A DNA stretch of 45,257 bases from JAGNHB01 sp964436005 (GTDB lineage: Bacteria; Acidobacteriota; JAAYUB01). Below the pieces are notes generated by a model. The model was not told the DNA's origin. It searched no databases and saw nothing but the letters and a program-made list of their open reading frames with translations. Positions 25,530 to 32,892 of the stretch are shown in pieces; the stretch's first letter is position 1; the number at the start of each line of letters is the position of its first letter. Made by a program: the position numbers and the translations under genes. Location: positions 1-45,257 of the forward strand of contig CAYTBK010000013.1 of NCBI GenBank assembly GCA_964436005.1, read 5' to 3'.

Positions 25530-26405
25530 TCACGGCTTGGCCGCAGCCGGCGGCGCCCCCGCGCCGGGAGCCGGCTTCTTCAGGTAGTCGAGGACCACTT
25601 CCCCGTAGGGCAGGGTCAGGTCGGAGACGAAGTGCAGGCAGGAAACGATCCGCTTGACGGGCAGGCTGGCCACGGGGGCCAGGGCGTGGCGGAAGAGCTG
25701 CAGGTCGGCCGGCCCGGTCCAGGCGCCCTTGATGGTGACGTCCTTCAGGTAGTAGCGCACCAACTGCCGGAGGGCGGGGGAACCGTCGGCGCCCGGGACG
25801 ATCTTCAGCAGGTAGTTGGGCACCTCCTCCACGGCCTTCTTGACCTTGGCGGCGTCCACCGACCGGTATTTGTAGCCCATGGTCCCCACCGCCACCTCCA
25901 CGGTGCCGTACTTCAGGCGCCCGACCAGGGTGTCGCGGCTGACCGGGTCCACCTCCAGCGACGGGGAAGCCAGCTTCTTGGGGAAGCCCCAGATCTCCCG
26001 CCCCGCCAGGACGGGCACCTGGTCGTCCAGGAACATGGCCAGCACGAACTGCCCCGGCTGGCCCTCGAAGGTCACCGGGACCACCTGCCCCGCCTCGGTG
26101 AAATTGCCGAAACCGCTCGAGTCCGGCATCCTGATGAACTCGAACTTCACCAGGGGAGCAGGGATCTCCAGGGGCGCCGGCACCACCGCCCGGAGGGCTT
26201 CCGGGTCGGTCTCGTAGGTGATGATCAGGAATTCCCGGTCGACGAAGCGGTAGGGCCCCGGCGGATACGAGGGCGTGTGGGCGGGCATGGCGAAGGACGA
26301 CAGGGGGTCGTCCACCGGTTGCCCCGCCCGGCCCTGGCCGGCGGCCGGCAACGCGCACAGGCCGTTCAACAGGACGACGGCCAGGAGGACAGCATGTTTT
26401 TTCAT
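25530..26405 (-). CDS. Acetoacetate decarboxylase with a signal peptide
   Basis: A 291-residue protein whose mature part matches clostridial acetoacetate decarboxylase closely. Equivalent active-site residues are present: Lys143-Lys144 in GFPKKLA (Schiff-base pair K115-K116 in the Clostridium enzyme), Arg58 in DREF, Glu89 in LVKFEF and Glu104 in FTEAGQ. AWTGPADLQLFRHALAP and LPVKRIVS also match. Residues 1-23 (MKKHAVLLAVVLLNGLCALP then AAG) form a clear export signal, which clostridial Adc lacks. The product is therefore probably periplasmic and may act on a 3-keto acid other than acetoacetate. The C-terminus is a Pro/Ala/Lys tail. No CoA-transferase gene is nearby, so a solvent-type pathway is not supported. 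Confidence 0.88.
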   Translation of the reverse strand: MKKHAVLLAVVLLNGLCALPAAGQGRAGQPVDDPLSSFAMPAHTPSYPPGPYRFVDREFLIITYETDPEALRAVVPAPLEIPAPLVKFEFIRMPDSSGFGNFTEAGQVVPVTFEGQPGQFVLAMFLDDQVPVLAGREIWGFPKKLASPSLEVDPVSRDTLVGRLKYGTVEVAVGTMGYKYRSVDAAKVKKAVEEVPNYLLKIVPGADGSPALRQLVRYYLKDVTIKGAWTGPADLQLFRHALAPVASLPVKRIVSCLHFVSDLTLPYGEVVLDYLKKPAPGAGAPPAAAKP

Positions 26406-26500
26406 GGCGCTTCCCCTCGAGCGGAGTTTCCCGCATTGTACCCGAAAGCGCCGCCGTTGTGGCGAGATAAACGTTTGCGCCGGCCCTTCCGGCGCGGGCG

Positions 26501-26556
26501 CGCCGAAGGCCGTGGAGTGCTGCAGCGAGCCATCGAGCTGCAGCTTTCGGCAAGCG
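26501..26556 (+). repeat. GAGTGC...GCTTTC hairpin element, copy 1
   Basis: Stem GCTGCAGC (26519-26526) and GCTGCAGC (26538-26545) around an 11-nt loop, flanked by CGCCGAAGGCCGTGGAGT and TTTCGGCA. Copies at 30940-30979 and 31103-31158 have the same flanks but stem arms GCGGCGGC/GCCGCCGC, so the arm changes are paired and keep the fold. This copy ends where the MNT remnant begins. Confidence 0.75.
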
Positions 26557-26788
26557 CCTGGCGCTGTTCGGGTCCGTACTCCGCGATGATTTCCGGCCCG
26601 AAAGCGACATCGACGTTCTGGTCGAGTTCCAGCCGGACGTCCATGTCGGACTGTCGTTCATCCGGATCCAGGACGAGCTTTCGGCCCTATTCGGCCGCCC
26701 GGTGGACCTGAACACACCCGGGACGATCAGCAAGTATTTCCGGGAAGAAGTGTTACGCGAGGCGGAGACGCTCTATGTCGCGGCCTGA
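26552..26788 (+). pseudogene. 5'-truncated MNT-type minimal nucleotidyltransferase
   Basis: From 26552 a frame without ATG reads RLALFGSVLRDDF, PESDIDVLVEF, then SALFGRPVDLNTPGTISKY and ends at TGA 26786-26788. It has the classic GS-x10-DxD motif (GS at 26570-26575, DID at 26606-26614) of minimal nucleotidyltransferases, the antitoxin side of HEPN/MNT modules, which AMPylate HEPN toxins. The usual 20-30 N-terminal residues are missing: upstream the frame enters the hairpin repeat at 26501-26556 and meets TAA at 26468. No HEPN gene follows. The repeat probably replaced the 5' end. A start at a rare codon cannot be fully excluded. Confidence 0.72.
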
Positions 26789-26844
26789 CGACGGCTAAAG
26801 TCATCGGGACCGGCCCACCGCCACCCGGGCCTCCGCTTTTTCGC

Positions 26845-26873
26845 TTGCTTTCCGCCCCCTTTCCGACTATTTT
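26845..26873 (+). promoter_or_regulatory. Candidate promoter of nrdD
   Basis: TTGCTT (26845-26850), 17-nt spacer, TATTTT (26868-26873), about 120 nt before the nrdD ATG. A further AT-rich segment (26900-26930) lies downstream. I see no clear NrdR box. Confidence 0.35.
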
Positions 26874-26990
26874 CTCCGCCCTGACCCGGGAACGAAGAAA
26901 AACCTGTTCTTCCATTCTATTACAAGAATTTTGCCCTGCTGCACTCCCGGTGACGGCCGCGGCGGGGCGAGATCAGGGGGGAAAGCGAAC

Positions 26991-29015
26991 ATGAGCCATC
27001 CGGTGATCAAGCGCGACGGGCGGGCGGTACCCTTCGACCGCGGGCGGGTCGTCGGGGCCCTGCGCCTGGCTTTGGCGGCGGGCGACGAGGAGGAGGGCCC
27101 CGCCCTGGCCGAAACGCTGGGCGACGAGGTGGAGCGGGACCTGCAGACGCAGGGCGGCCAGGGTTTCTGGACGGTCGACCAGGTGGAGGACACGGTGGAG
27201 TACGTGCTCTTCTCCCGCGGCAAGCGGCGTTCGGCCCTGGCCTACGCCTCGCTTCGCCTGAAGCGGGAGTACCGCCGGGCCGAGCGCGACGAACTCACCG
27301 ACGTGGTGCGGCAGATCCTGGCGGAGACCCACCGGGAGAACGCCAACATGGGCAACTCCCCGGCGGCCAAGATGCAGCAGATCGGCGCCGTGGCCAGCCG
27401 CCTGTACTACACGGCCAAGGTCATCCCCGCGGAGCTGCTGCTGCCGCACCAGTGGGGCGAGTACCACATCCACGACCTGGACTACTACGGCAAGACCCTC
27501 AACTGCCTGCAGATCGACCTCTCCCGGCTGCTGGCCGAGGGCTTCAACCCCGGCTACGGCTTCGTCCGCCCGCCGCGCCGGATGGCCTCCGCCGCGGCCC
27601 TGGCGGCCTCCATCGTGCAGAGCAACCAGAACGACATGTACGGCGGGCAGAGCTTCCCCCACTTCGACCGCAGCCTGGGCGAGGTGGTGCGCCGCGGCGG
27701 GGCCGACACCCCGCCGGCCGCCGCCTTCCAGGCCATGGAGTCCTTCATCTTCACCCTGAACATGATGCACAGCCGGGCCGGCGGCAACGTGCCCTTCAGC
27801 AGCGTGAACGTGGGCGGCGACGTGACGCCCGAGGGCCGGCTGGCCACGCGGGCCCTGCTGGAGGCCTACGAGCGCGGTCTGGGGCGGGGCGAGACCGCCC
27901 TCTTCCCCAACATCGTCTTCCGCCTGAAGGCGGGAGTCAACTTCCACCCGGGCGACCCCAACCACGACCTGTTCCAGCTGGCCCTGCGCGTGGCCGCCCG
28001 GCGCATGAACCCCACCTTCAGCTTCATGGACGCCCCCTTCAACGCCCCCTACGGCGACGACGCCTCGTACATGGGCTGCCGCTCCCGGGTGATGGCCAAC
28101 CGCTGCGGCCCCGCCGTGGCCGCCCGCCGCGGCAACATCGCCCCGGTGACCCTGAACCTGCCGCGCATGGCCCTGAAGACCCGGCGGGAGAAGGAGTTCT
28201 TCGCCGAGCTGGACCGGGTGCTGGGGCTGGCCGAGCAGCAACTGCTGCACCGTTTCCGCCTGCTGGCGGAGCTGAAGGTGAAAGACCTGCCCTTCCTCAT
28301 GGGACAGAAGCTGTACCAGGGCTCCGAGCACCTGGAGCCGGAGGACCCCGTCGGCCCCGCCATCCGGCACGGCGCCCTGGCCGTGGGCTTCATCGGCCTG
28401 GCGGAAACCCTGCGGGCGCTCACCGGCCGCGACCACGGCGAGGACGACGGCGCCCTGGCCCTGGGGCTTTCCATCGTGGAGCGCATCCACCGGGCCACCC
28501 AGGACTTCTCCGAACGGCACGACCTCAACTTCAGCGCCTACGCCACCCCCGCCGAGGGCCTGGCCGGGCGCTTCACCGCCATGGACCGCGACGACTTCGG
28601 CGAGGTGCCCGGCGTGACCGACAAGCCATACTACACCAACTCGTTCCACCTGCCGGTGGCCCAGGGCGGCAGCGCCTTCGAGAAGATCCGGCGCGAGGCG
28701 CCCTTCCACGCCCTCTGCCCGGCCGGCCACATCACCGTGGTGGAACTGCCCGCCCCGCCGGTCCACAACCCGCAGGCCCTGGAGACCCTCCTGCGCCACC
28801 TGGCGGAGCAGGGCGCCGGCTACGCCGGCTTCAACTTCCCCCTGGACGAGTGTCGGAGTTGCGGCCACAGCGGCGTTTTCGCCGACGGCTGCCCCAACTG
28901 CGGCGGGACCGACATCCGCCGCATCCGGCGCATCACCGGGTACCTCTCCACGGCCGACCGGTTCAACGAGGCCAAGCGGGCGGAGTTGGGCCACCGCCGG
29001 GTGAACCGGCCGTGA
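26991..29015 (+). CDS. nrdD: Anaerobic (class III) ribonucleoside-triphosphate reductase
   Basis: A 674-residue enzyme that reduces NTPs to dNTPs without oxygen, using a glycyl radical. Seen: an N-terminal ATP-cone (about 3-95, beginning HPVIKRDGRAVPFDRGRV) for allosteric control; the NrdD core with HIHDLDYYGKTLNC; the zinc site CRSC (C621/C624) paired with CPNC; and the C-terminal glycyl loop RRITGYLSTADRFN with Gly650. Start at 26991 follows AGGGGGG; an upstream in-frame 20 residues are rejected. Length is in the normal range for compact NrdD. The stop overlaps the nrdG start (GTGA), so the two are translationally coupled. With no aerobic reductase in the window, this supports an anaerobic lifestyle. 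Confidence 0.95.
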   Translation: MSHPVIKRDGRAVPFDRGRVVGALRLALAAGDEEEGPALAETLGDEVERDLQTQGGQGFWTVDQVEDTVEYVLFSRGKRRSALAYASLRLKREYRRAERDELTDVVRQILAETHRENANMGNSPAAKMQQIGAVASRLYYTAKVIPAELLLPHQWGEYHIHDLDYYGKTLNCLQIDLSRLLAEGFNPGYGFVRPPRRMASAAALAASIVQSNQNDMYGGQSFPHFDRSLGEVVRRGGADTPPAAAFQAMESFIFTLNMMHSRAGGNVPFSSVNVGGDVTPEGRLATRALLEAYERGLGRGETALFPNIVFRLKAGVNFHPGDPNHDLFQLALRVAARRMNPTFSFMDAPFNAPYGDDASYMGCRSRVMANRCGPAVAARRGNIAPVTLNLPRMALKTRREKEFFAELDRVLGLAEQQLLHRFRLLAELKVKDLPFLMGQKLYQGSEHLEPEDPVGPAIRHGALAVGFIGLAETLRALTGRDHGEDDGALALGLSIVERIHRATQDFSERHDLNFSAYATPAEGLAGRFTAMDRDDFGEVPGVTDKPYYTNSFHLPVAQGGSAFEKIRREAPFHALCPAGHITVVELPAPPVHNPQALETLLRHLAEQGAGYAGFNFPLDECRSCGHSGVFADGCPNCGGTDIRRIRRITGYLSTADRFNEAKRAELGHRRVNRP

Positions 29016-29509
29016 AGCTGCGCGTGGCCGGGGTCGTCCCGGAAAGCCTGGTGGACGGCCCGGGCGTGCGCTTCGCCCTCTTCGTCCAGGGCTGCCCCCT
29101 GCACTGCCCGGGTTGCCAGAACCCGCACACCCACGACCCCGCGGGGGGCGACTGGGCGGACACGGCGGACCTGGCGACCCTGGTCCTGGCCCGCCCCTGG
29201 CTGGACTGCCTCACCCTGACCGGCGGCGAACCCTTCGCGCAGGCGACCGCCTGCCTCGACCTGGTGCGGCGGGTGCAGGGGGCCGTCCGTTCGGTGTGGG
29301 TCTTCACCGGGTACGTCTTCGAGGAGATCCGGCGGGAGGGCGACCCCGACCGGCTGGCGCTGCTGGCGGCGGCCGACGTCCTGGTGGACGGCCCGTACCT
29401 CGGAGAGCGGCGCAACCTCGACCTGCCCTTCCGCGGCTCGACCAACCAGCGCCTGATCGACGCCCCGGCCTCCCTGGCCGCCGGCGCCGCCCGACTCTGG
29501 CGCCCTTGA
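29012..29509 (+). CDS. nrdG: Anaerobic ribonucleotide reductase activating protein
   Basis: A 165-residue radical SAM activase that forms the Gly650 radical on NrdD. The start is GTG at 29012, overlapping the nrdD stop by 4 nt. Radical SAM cysteines are in GCPLHCPGC (Cys28, Cys32, Cys35); LTLTGGEPF is the SAM-binding segment, followed by VWVFTGYVFEEI, VLVDGPY and the NrdG-type RGSTNQRLID near the end. It is short and lacks ferredoxin inserts, as expected of NrdG. A palindromic repeat starts 12 nt after the stop. Confidence 0.93.
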   Translation: MKLRVAGVVPESLVDGPGVRFALFVQGCPLHCPGCQNPHTHDPAGGDWADTADLATLVLARPWLDCLTLTGGEPFAQATACLDLVRRVQGAVRSVWVFTGYVFEEIRREGDPDRLALLAAADVLVDGPYLGERRNLDLPFRGSTNQRLIDAPASLAAGAARLWRP

Positions 29510-29520
29510 GCGGGGAAGCC

Positions 29521-29597
29521 ACCACCAAGACACTAAACCACAAAATCTTTCTTGTATTTATTATTTTATTTTCAGTGTGTTTTTGTGTCTCTGTGGT
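29521..29597. repeat. ACCAC...GTGGT palindromic element, copy 3
   Basis: Left end ACCACCAAGACACTAAACC, right end TTTTTGTGTCTCTGTGGT, around an AT-rich centre (29547-29575). It lies between the convergent nrdG and radical SAM genes, 12 nt past the nrdG stop. The last eight or so codons and the stop of the radical SAM gene (29572-29597) are read from the right arm, giving the C-terminal residues NHRDTKTH. Confidence 0.8.
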
Positions 29598-30867
29598 TGA
29601 TGTCTTTCAGGCTGAGCCCGCGGGCGGCCAGGTGTTCGTAGATCCACGGCTCCAGGCCCGGGGCCAGGTAGAAGGAAGGGTGCAGGAGGTCCTGCCCGGG
29701 GGCGACCACCCCCTCGGCGACCGCCCGCCGGGCCAGCGGCGTGCCGGGGTAGAGGCGGATCCCCACCGTGACGACGAGTTCCTCCAGCCCCAGCGAGTCG
29801 GTGAAGGCCAGGCTCTCCTCCACCGTCGCGCGGGTTTCCCCCGGGCCGCCGAACATCAGGAAGCCCATCCGGCGAATGCCGCGGGCCGCCAGCCGGTCGG
29901 AGACCCGGCGCACGTCCTCGGCCCGGAACTGCTTGTTCATCGCGGCCAGCACCGCCGGGGAGGCGCTCTCGAAGCCCAGGCTGACCGCCGTGCAGCCCGC
30001 CGCCGCCATGTCCGACACCAGTTCCTCGCTGACGAAGTTCGGGTAAAGGATGCAGTTCCACTCGATGTCCAGGCGGCGGGAGCGGATTTCCCGGCACAGC
30101 TCCAGGGCGTAGTCCCCGGGCAGGTTGAAGGAGTTGTCCACGAAGTAGAAGCGGCGGAAGCCCGCCCCCGCCTGCGCCGCCAGGGCGTCGGCGACGAGCC
30201 GCGGCGAGCGCGGGCGGTAGCGGCAGCCCTGGATGGCCGCCGTGGAGCAGTAGGAACAGCGGTGGGGGCAGCCCCGCCGGCTCTGCACGGGCACCCAGAG
30301 CCCGGCGGCTTCGCCGGCGAAGGACGCCAGGCAGGGGTCCCAGAGGGGGAGCGCGTCCAGGTCCGCGGCCAGGGCCAGACCGCTGTCGGTCTCCTCGCCG
30401 CGGACGTGCAGGCCGGGCAGGCCGTGCGGGTCGCGGCCCCGCGCCAGCCGGTCCAGGAGCTCCGGGAAGGCCGCCTCGCCGTCGCCCCGGATGCCGAAAT
30501 CGGCCCCCAGGAAGTCGAGCAGGCCGTGCGGGCAGATGCTGTAGCCGGCGCCCCCCAGCACCACCGGGGCGGGCGAGGCGGCGCGGCACCGGGCCACCAC
30601 GTCCCGGGCCTGCGCCGCCAGGAAGCGCGGTTCCTGCCGGTCCTGGTCGTCGATGTTGCGCACCGAGATGCCGATGGCCTCCGGCCGGGCGGCGGCGACG
30701 GCCGCGCGCACCGCCGCGCCGGGGTCCCCCGCCGTCAGCAGGTCGAGAACCGTCACCTCGTGGCCGGCCCGGCGGGTGGCCGCCGCCACCAGGGCCAGGC
30801 CCAGGGGCATGGTCGTCATGTTCATCCGCTCGGTGTTGGCGGAAATCAGCAGCACCCGCACGCGCAC
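29572..30867 (-). CDS. B12-binding-domain radical SAM protein
   Basis: A 431-residue protein of the cobalamin-binding radical SAM group. Residues 1-140 form a Rossmann-like B12-type domain (LGLALVAAATRRAGHEVTVL, VVLGGAGYSICP, GIRGDGEAAFPEL), with no strict DxHxxG, as is usual in this group. The radical SAM core has RRGCPHRCSYC (Cys200, Cys204, Cys207), then YFVDNSFN and LMFGGPGET. Substrates in this large family range from lipids to peptides to natural products; none is indicated here. The start is GTG at 30867 with GGAG five nt upstream; a second GTG at 30861 is possible. The 3' end runs into a repeat, so the tail NHRDTKTH is not native. Confidence 0.88.
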   Translation of the reverse strand: MRVRVLLISANTERMNMTTMPLGLALVAAATRRAGHEVTVLDLLTAGDPGAAVRAAVAAARPEAIGISVRNIDDQDRQEPRFLAAQARDVVARCRAASPAPVVLGGAGYSICPHGLLDFLGADFGIRGDGEAAFPELLDRLARGRDPHGLPGLHVRGEETDSGLALAADLDALPLWDPCLASFAGEAAGLWVPVQSRRGCPHRCSYCSTAAIQGCRYRPRSPRLVADALAAQAGAGFRRFYFVDNSFNLPGDYALELCREIRSRRLDIEWNCILYPNFVSEELVSDMAAAGCTAVSLGFESASPAVLAAMNKQFRAEDVRRVSDRLAARGIRRMGFLMFGGPGETRATVEESLAFTDSLGLEELVVTVGIRLYPGTPLARRAVAEGVVAPGQDLLHPSFYLAPGLEPWIYEHLAARGLSLKDINHRDTKTH

Positions 30868-30939
30868 CCCCTCTCCGCCGGATCATCTCGCAAACCGCCG
30901 GGCAAATCAAGATGCCGGGCGCTTCGGCCGGCTTTCCCA

Positions 30940-30979
30940 GGAGTGCGGCGGCGAGTCCCCGAGCCGCCGCTTTCCGCAC
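30940..30979 (+). repeat. GAGTGC...GCTTTC hairpin element, copy 2
   Basis: GGAGT, stem GCGGCGGC (30945-30952), loop GAGTCCCCGA, stem GCCGCCGC (30963-30970), TTTCCGCAC. A perfect 8-bp stem, same orientation as copy 1 at 26501-26556. Confidence 0.75.
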
Positions 30980-31102
30980 ACCTCCATCGCGTGCGGAAGC
31001 AGAAAGAAACCGGGTTCTGCCGTGCGCCTCCGGCCTGGACAAAAGCGCTTACGTTATGCGTGAGGATGTCCGGTCGGTACGGGCCCGCTTTCGCCCATGG
31101 AC

Positions 31103-31158
31103 CGTGCCGAAAGCGGCGGCTCGCCCGCTCGCCGCCGCACTCCATGGCCTTCGGCGTG
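31103..31158 (-). repeat. GAGTGC...GCTTTC hairpin element, copy 3
   Basis: Reverse complement reads CGCCGAAGGCCATGGAGTGC, stem arms GCGGCGGC and GCCGCCGC, then TTTCGGCACG. It matches copy 1 over about 50 nt, including the CGCCGAAGGCC flank, and is inverted relative to copy 2 about 130 nt away. Confidence 0.78.
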
Positions 31159-31212
31159 TTGACGCCGTTGCCGCGGCCGGACGCACCGACGCTTCGGCCC
31201 GGAAAGGACCTG

Positions 31213-31692
31213 TCACTCCTCGCCTTCCTCCGCCGGCCGGCCCTTCAGGGCCGCCTCGAAGCGGCCGGAGATCCTCTCGACCTCCTCCAGCGCCTGGCGC
31301 AGCGCCGGGTCTTCCGCCCACTGGCCGGCCTTCTGCAGCAGGGGGGTCATGCATTCCATAAATCCCGATTCCAATCGTTTCGCGGCCGCGTCGATATCCG
31401 CCTCCCCCCAGGAATCGGTATCCTCTTCGACCGCCAGCTCCGGGTGGGCTTTCCGGAATTTGACGCATTCCTCGGCGATGGACTCCATGTCGTGCGCGTA
31501 CTGGACCAGGGCGGCGGCCAGGGCGGCAGCGGATTCCGCCCGGGCACCCGCCTGGCAGTACTTCTTCATGGCGGTTTCCGAAGCGGCGTAAACCTTCAGG
31601 GCGAAGGCCTTGACCTCCGGCGTCACCGGGGTGGCGGCGCCGAGGGCGGAAAAGGGCAGCAGGGCGACGAACAGCAGGATGATCTTCTTCAT
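31213..31692 (-). CDS. Small exported protein of unknown function
   Basis: A 159-residue protein with a clear signal peptide (MKKIILLFVALLPFSALGA). The mature part is mostly alpha-helical and acidic, with the segments ALVQYAHDMESIAEECVKF and MECMTPLLQKAGQWAEDP, and ends EEGEE. It has a few Cys residues but no known motif. The start at 31692 follows GGGGAGG; an upstream in-frame 24 residues are rejected. It probably is a periplasmic helical protein; I do not recognise a family. Confidence 0.72.
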   Translation of the reverse strand: MKKIILLFVALLPFSALGAATPVTPEVKAFALKVYAASETAMKKYCQAGARAESAAALAAALVQYAHDMESIAEECVKFRKAHPELAVEEDTDSWGEADIDAAAKRLESGFMECMTPLLQKAGQWAEDPALRQALEEVERISGRFEAALKGRPAEEGEE

Positions 31693-31895
31693 GTCTTCCT
31701 CCCCAAAAAACCCTGCTTGTAACACCCTTTTCCCCGAAAGGCAAGCGGATCCATGGTGTTGCATCCGCCCGGCCGACGCCCGGAAAGATTCGGTTCCCGG
31801 TCGCTTCCGTCAAGGGAGATACTGTTGGCCGGGAGGGGCCGGACGTTGTATCCTGTTTTGGACTGGCCACGGCCGTCGGCCAGGGGAGGCAGACC

Positions 31896-32702
31896 ATGAT
31901 CGAGGCACACGAGTCGAACCGCCGGCACTGGGAGGAGCGAACGCCCGTCCACCTGCCCAGCGCCTTCTACGACGTGGAGGGCTTCCTGGCCGGACGCAAC
32001 ACCCTCCTGCCCATCGAGCGCGAGGGCGTGGGGGACGTGGGCGGCAAGTCCCTGCTCCACCTGCAGTGCCACTTCGGCCTGGACACCCTGAGCTGGGCCC
32101 GCCTGGGCGCCCGGGTGACGGGGGTGGACTTTTCCCCCCGCGCGGTGGCCGAGGCCCGCGAACTGGCCCGCCGGGCCGGGTTGACCGATGCCAGCCGCTT
32201 CGTCTGCGCCGACGTCCTGGAACTGGACCAGGCGCTCGACGGCCGCTTCGACGTGGTCTTCACCTCCTACGGGGCCATCACCTGGCTGTGCGACCTCGAC
32301 CGCTGGGCCCGCCAGGTGTCCCGCTTCCTCGCCCCCGGCGGGCTGTTCTTCCTGGCCGAGCTGCACCCGGCCGGGCTGACCCTGGCCGCGCGCGCGGGGC
32401 GGGTGGAGGTGGCCTGGGACTACTTCCACGACCCGGCCGGTGTTGACGTCCCTCCCTCGCCCGACTACGCCGACCCCTCGTTCACGCCGGCCACCCCCGA
32501 GCGCTACTGGGCCTGGCCGCTCGCCGACATCTTCCGTTCGCTGCACCGGGCCGGGCTGGCGGTCCGCGACTTCCGGGAGTACCCCTACTCCTGCCACGCC
32601 CAGTTCCCTTTCCTGGTCCCCGGACCGGACGGCCTGTGGCGCCTGCCGCCGGGCTGCCCCAGCCTCCCCCTGCTCTTCTCCCTGGCCGCCGGGCACGCGT
32701 AG
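31896..32702 (+). CDS. Class I SAM-dependent methyltransferase
   Basis: A 268-residue methyltransferase with a Rossmann fold. Motif I is LLHLQCHFGLDTLSWARLGA, an unusual but known variant with Cys-His in place of Gly-x-Gly; VTGVDFSPRAV supplies the acidic residue that binds the ribose; FVCADVLEL and FDVVFTSYGAITWL follow, and the SAM domain closes with LAPGGLFFLAELHP. The C-terminal region (DPSFTPATPERYWAWPLADI) likely shapes the acceptor site. GGGGAGG precedes the ATG. Acceptor unknown; neighbours give no hint. Confidence 0.88.
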   Translation: MIEAHESNRRHWEERTPVHLPSAFYDVEGFLAGRNTLLPIEREGVGDVGGKSLLHLQCHFGLDTLSWARLGARVTGVDFSPRAVAEARELARRAGLTDASRFVCADVLELDQALDGRFDVVFTSYGAITWLCDLDRWARQVSRFLAPGGLFFLAELHPAGLTLAARAGRVEVAWDYFHDPAGVDVPPSPDYADPSFTPATPERYWAWPLADIFRSLHRAGLAVRDFREYPYSCHAQFPFLVPGPDGLWRLPPGCPSLPLLFSLAAGHA

Positions 32703-32839
32703 CGCCCCCCGCAGGCCGGGAAGGGCGCGGTCCATCAACGGTGCGTCGGACCTCTTGCCGAGAACGATTGTGAATGATTGACAGGATATGGGTTGTGTTT
32801 GGAATCGATACAGGTCTTTTTCTTCCCTGGTGGCCATGG

Positions 32840-32845
32840 TATAGT
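32840..32845 (+). promoter_or_regulatory. Candidate -10 element for the lipoprotein gene
   Basis: TATAGT preceded by TGG, about 48 nt before the ATG at 32893. The -35 region is a weak T-rich stretch (around 32815). A consensus TTGACA at 32778-32783 lies too far upstream for this -10. Confidence 0.3.
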
Positions 32846-32892
32846 TGAGCGGCGTCCCCCAGAACGATGAACAACGCCCCCAGGAGGTACCC

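Larger units (their letters stand above)
30868..31212. other. Non-coding interval with two hairpin repeats
   Basis: 345 nt between the radical SAM gene (start) and the small exported protein gene (stop), both on the minus strand. It holds two copies of the GAGTGC...GCTTTC hairpin element in opposite orientation (30940-30979 and 31103-31158). No convincing gene was seen on either strand; short frames have shadow-like composition. Confidence 0.7.
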
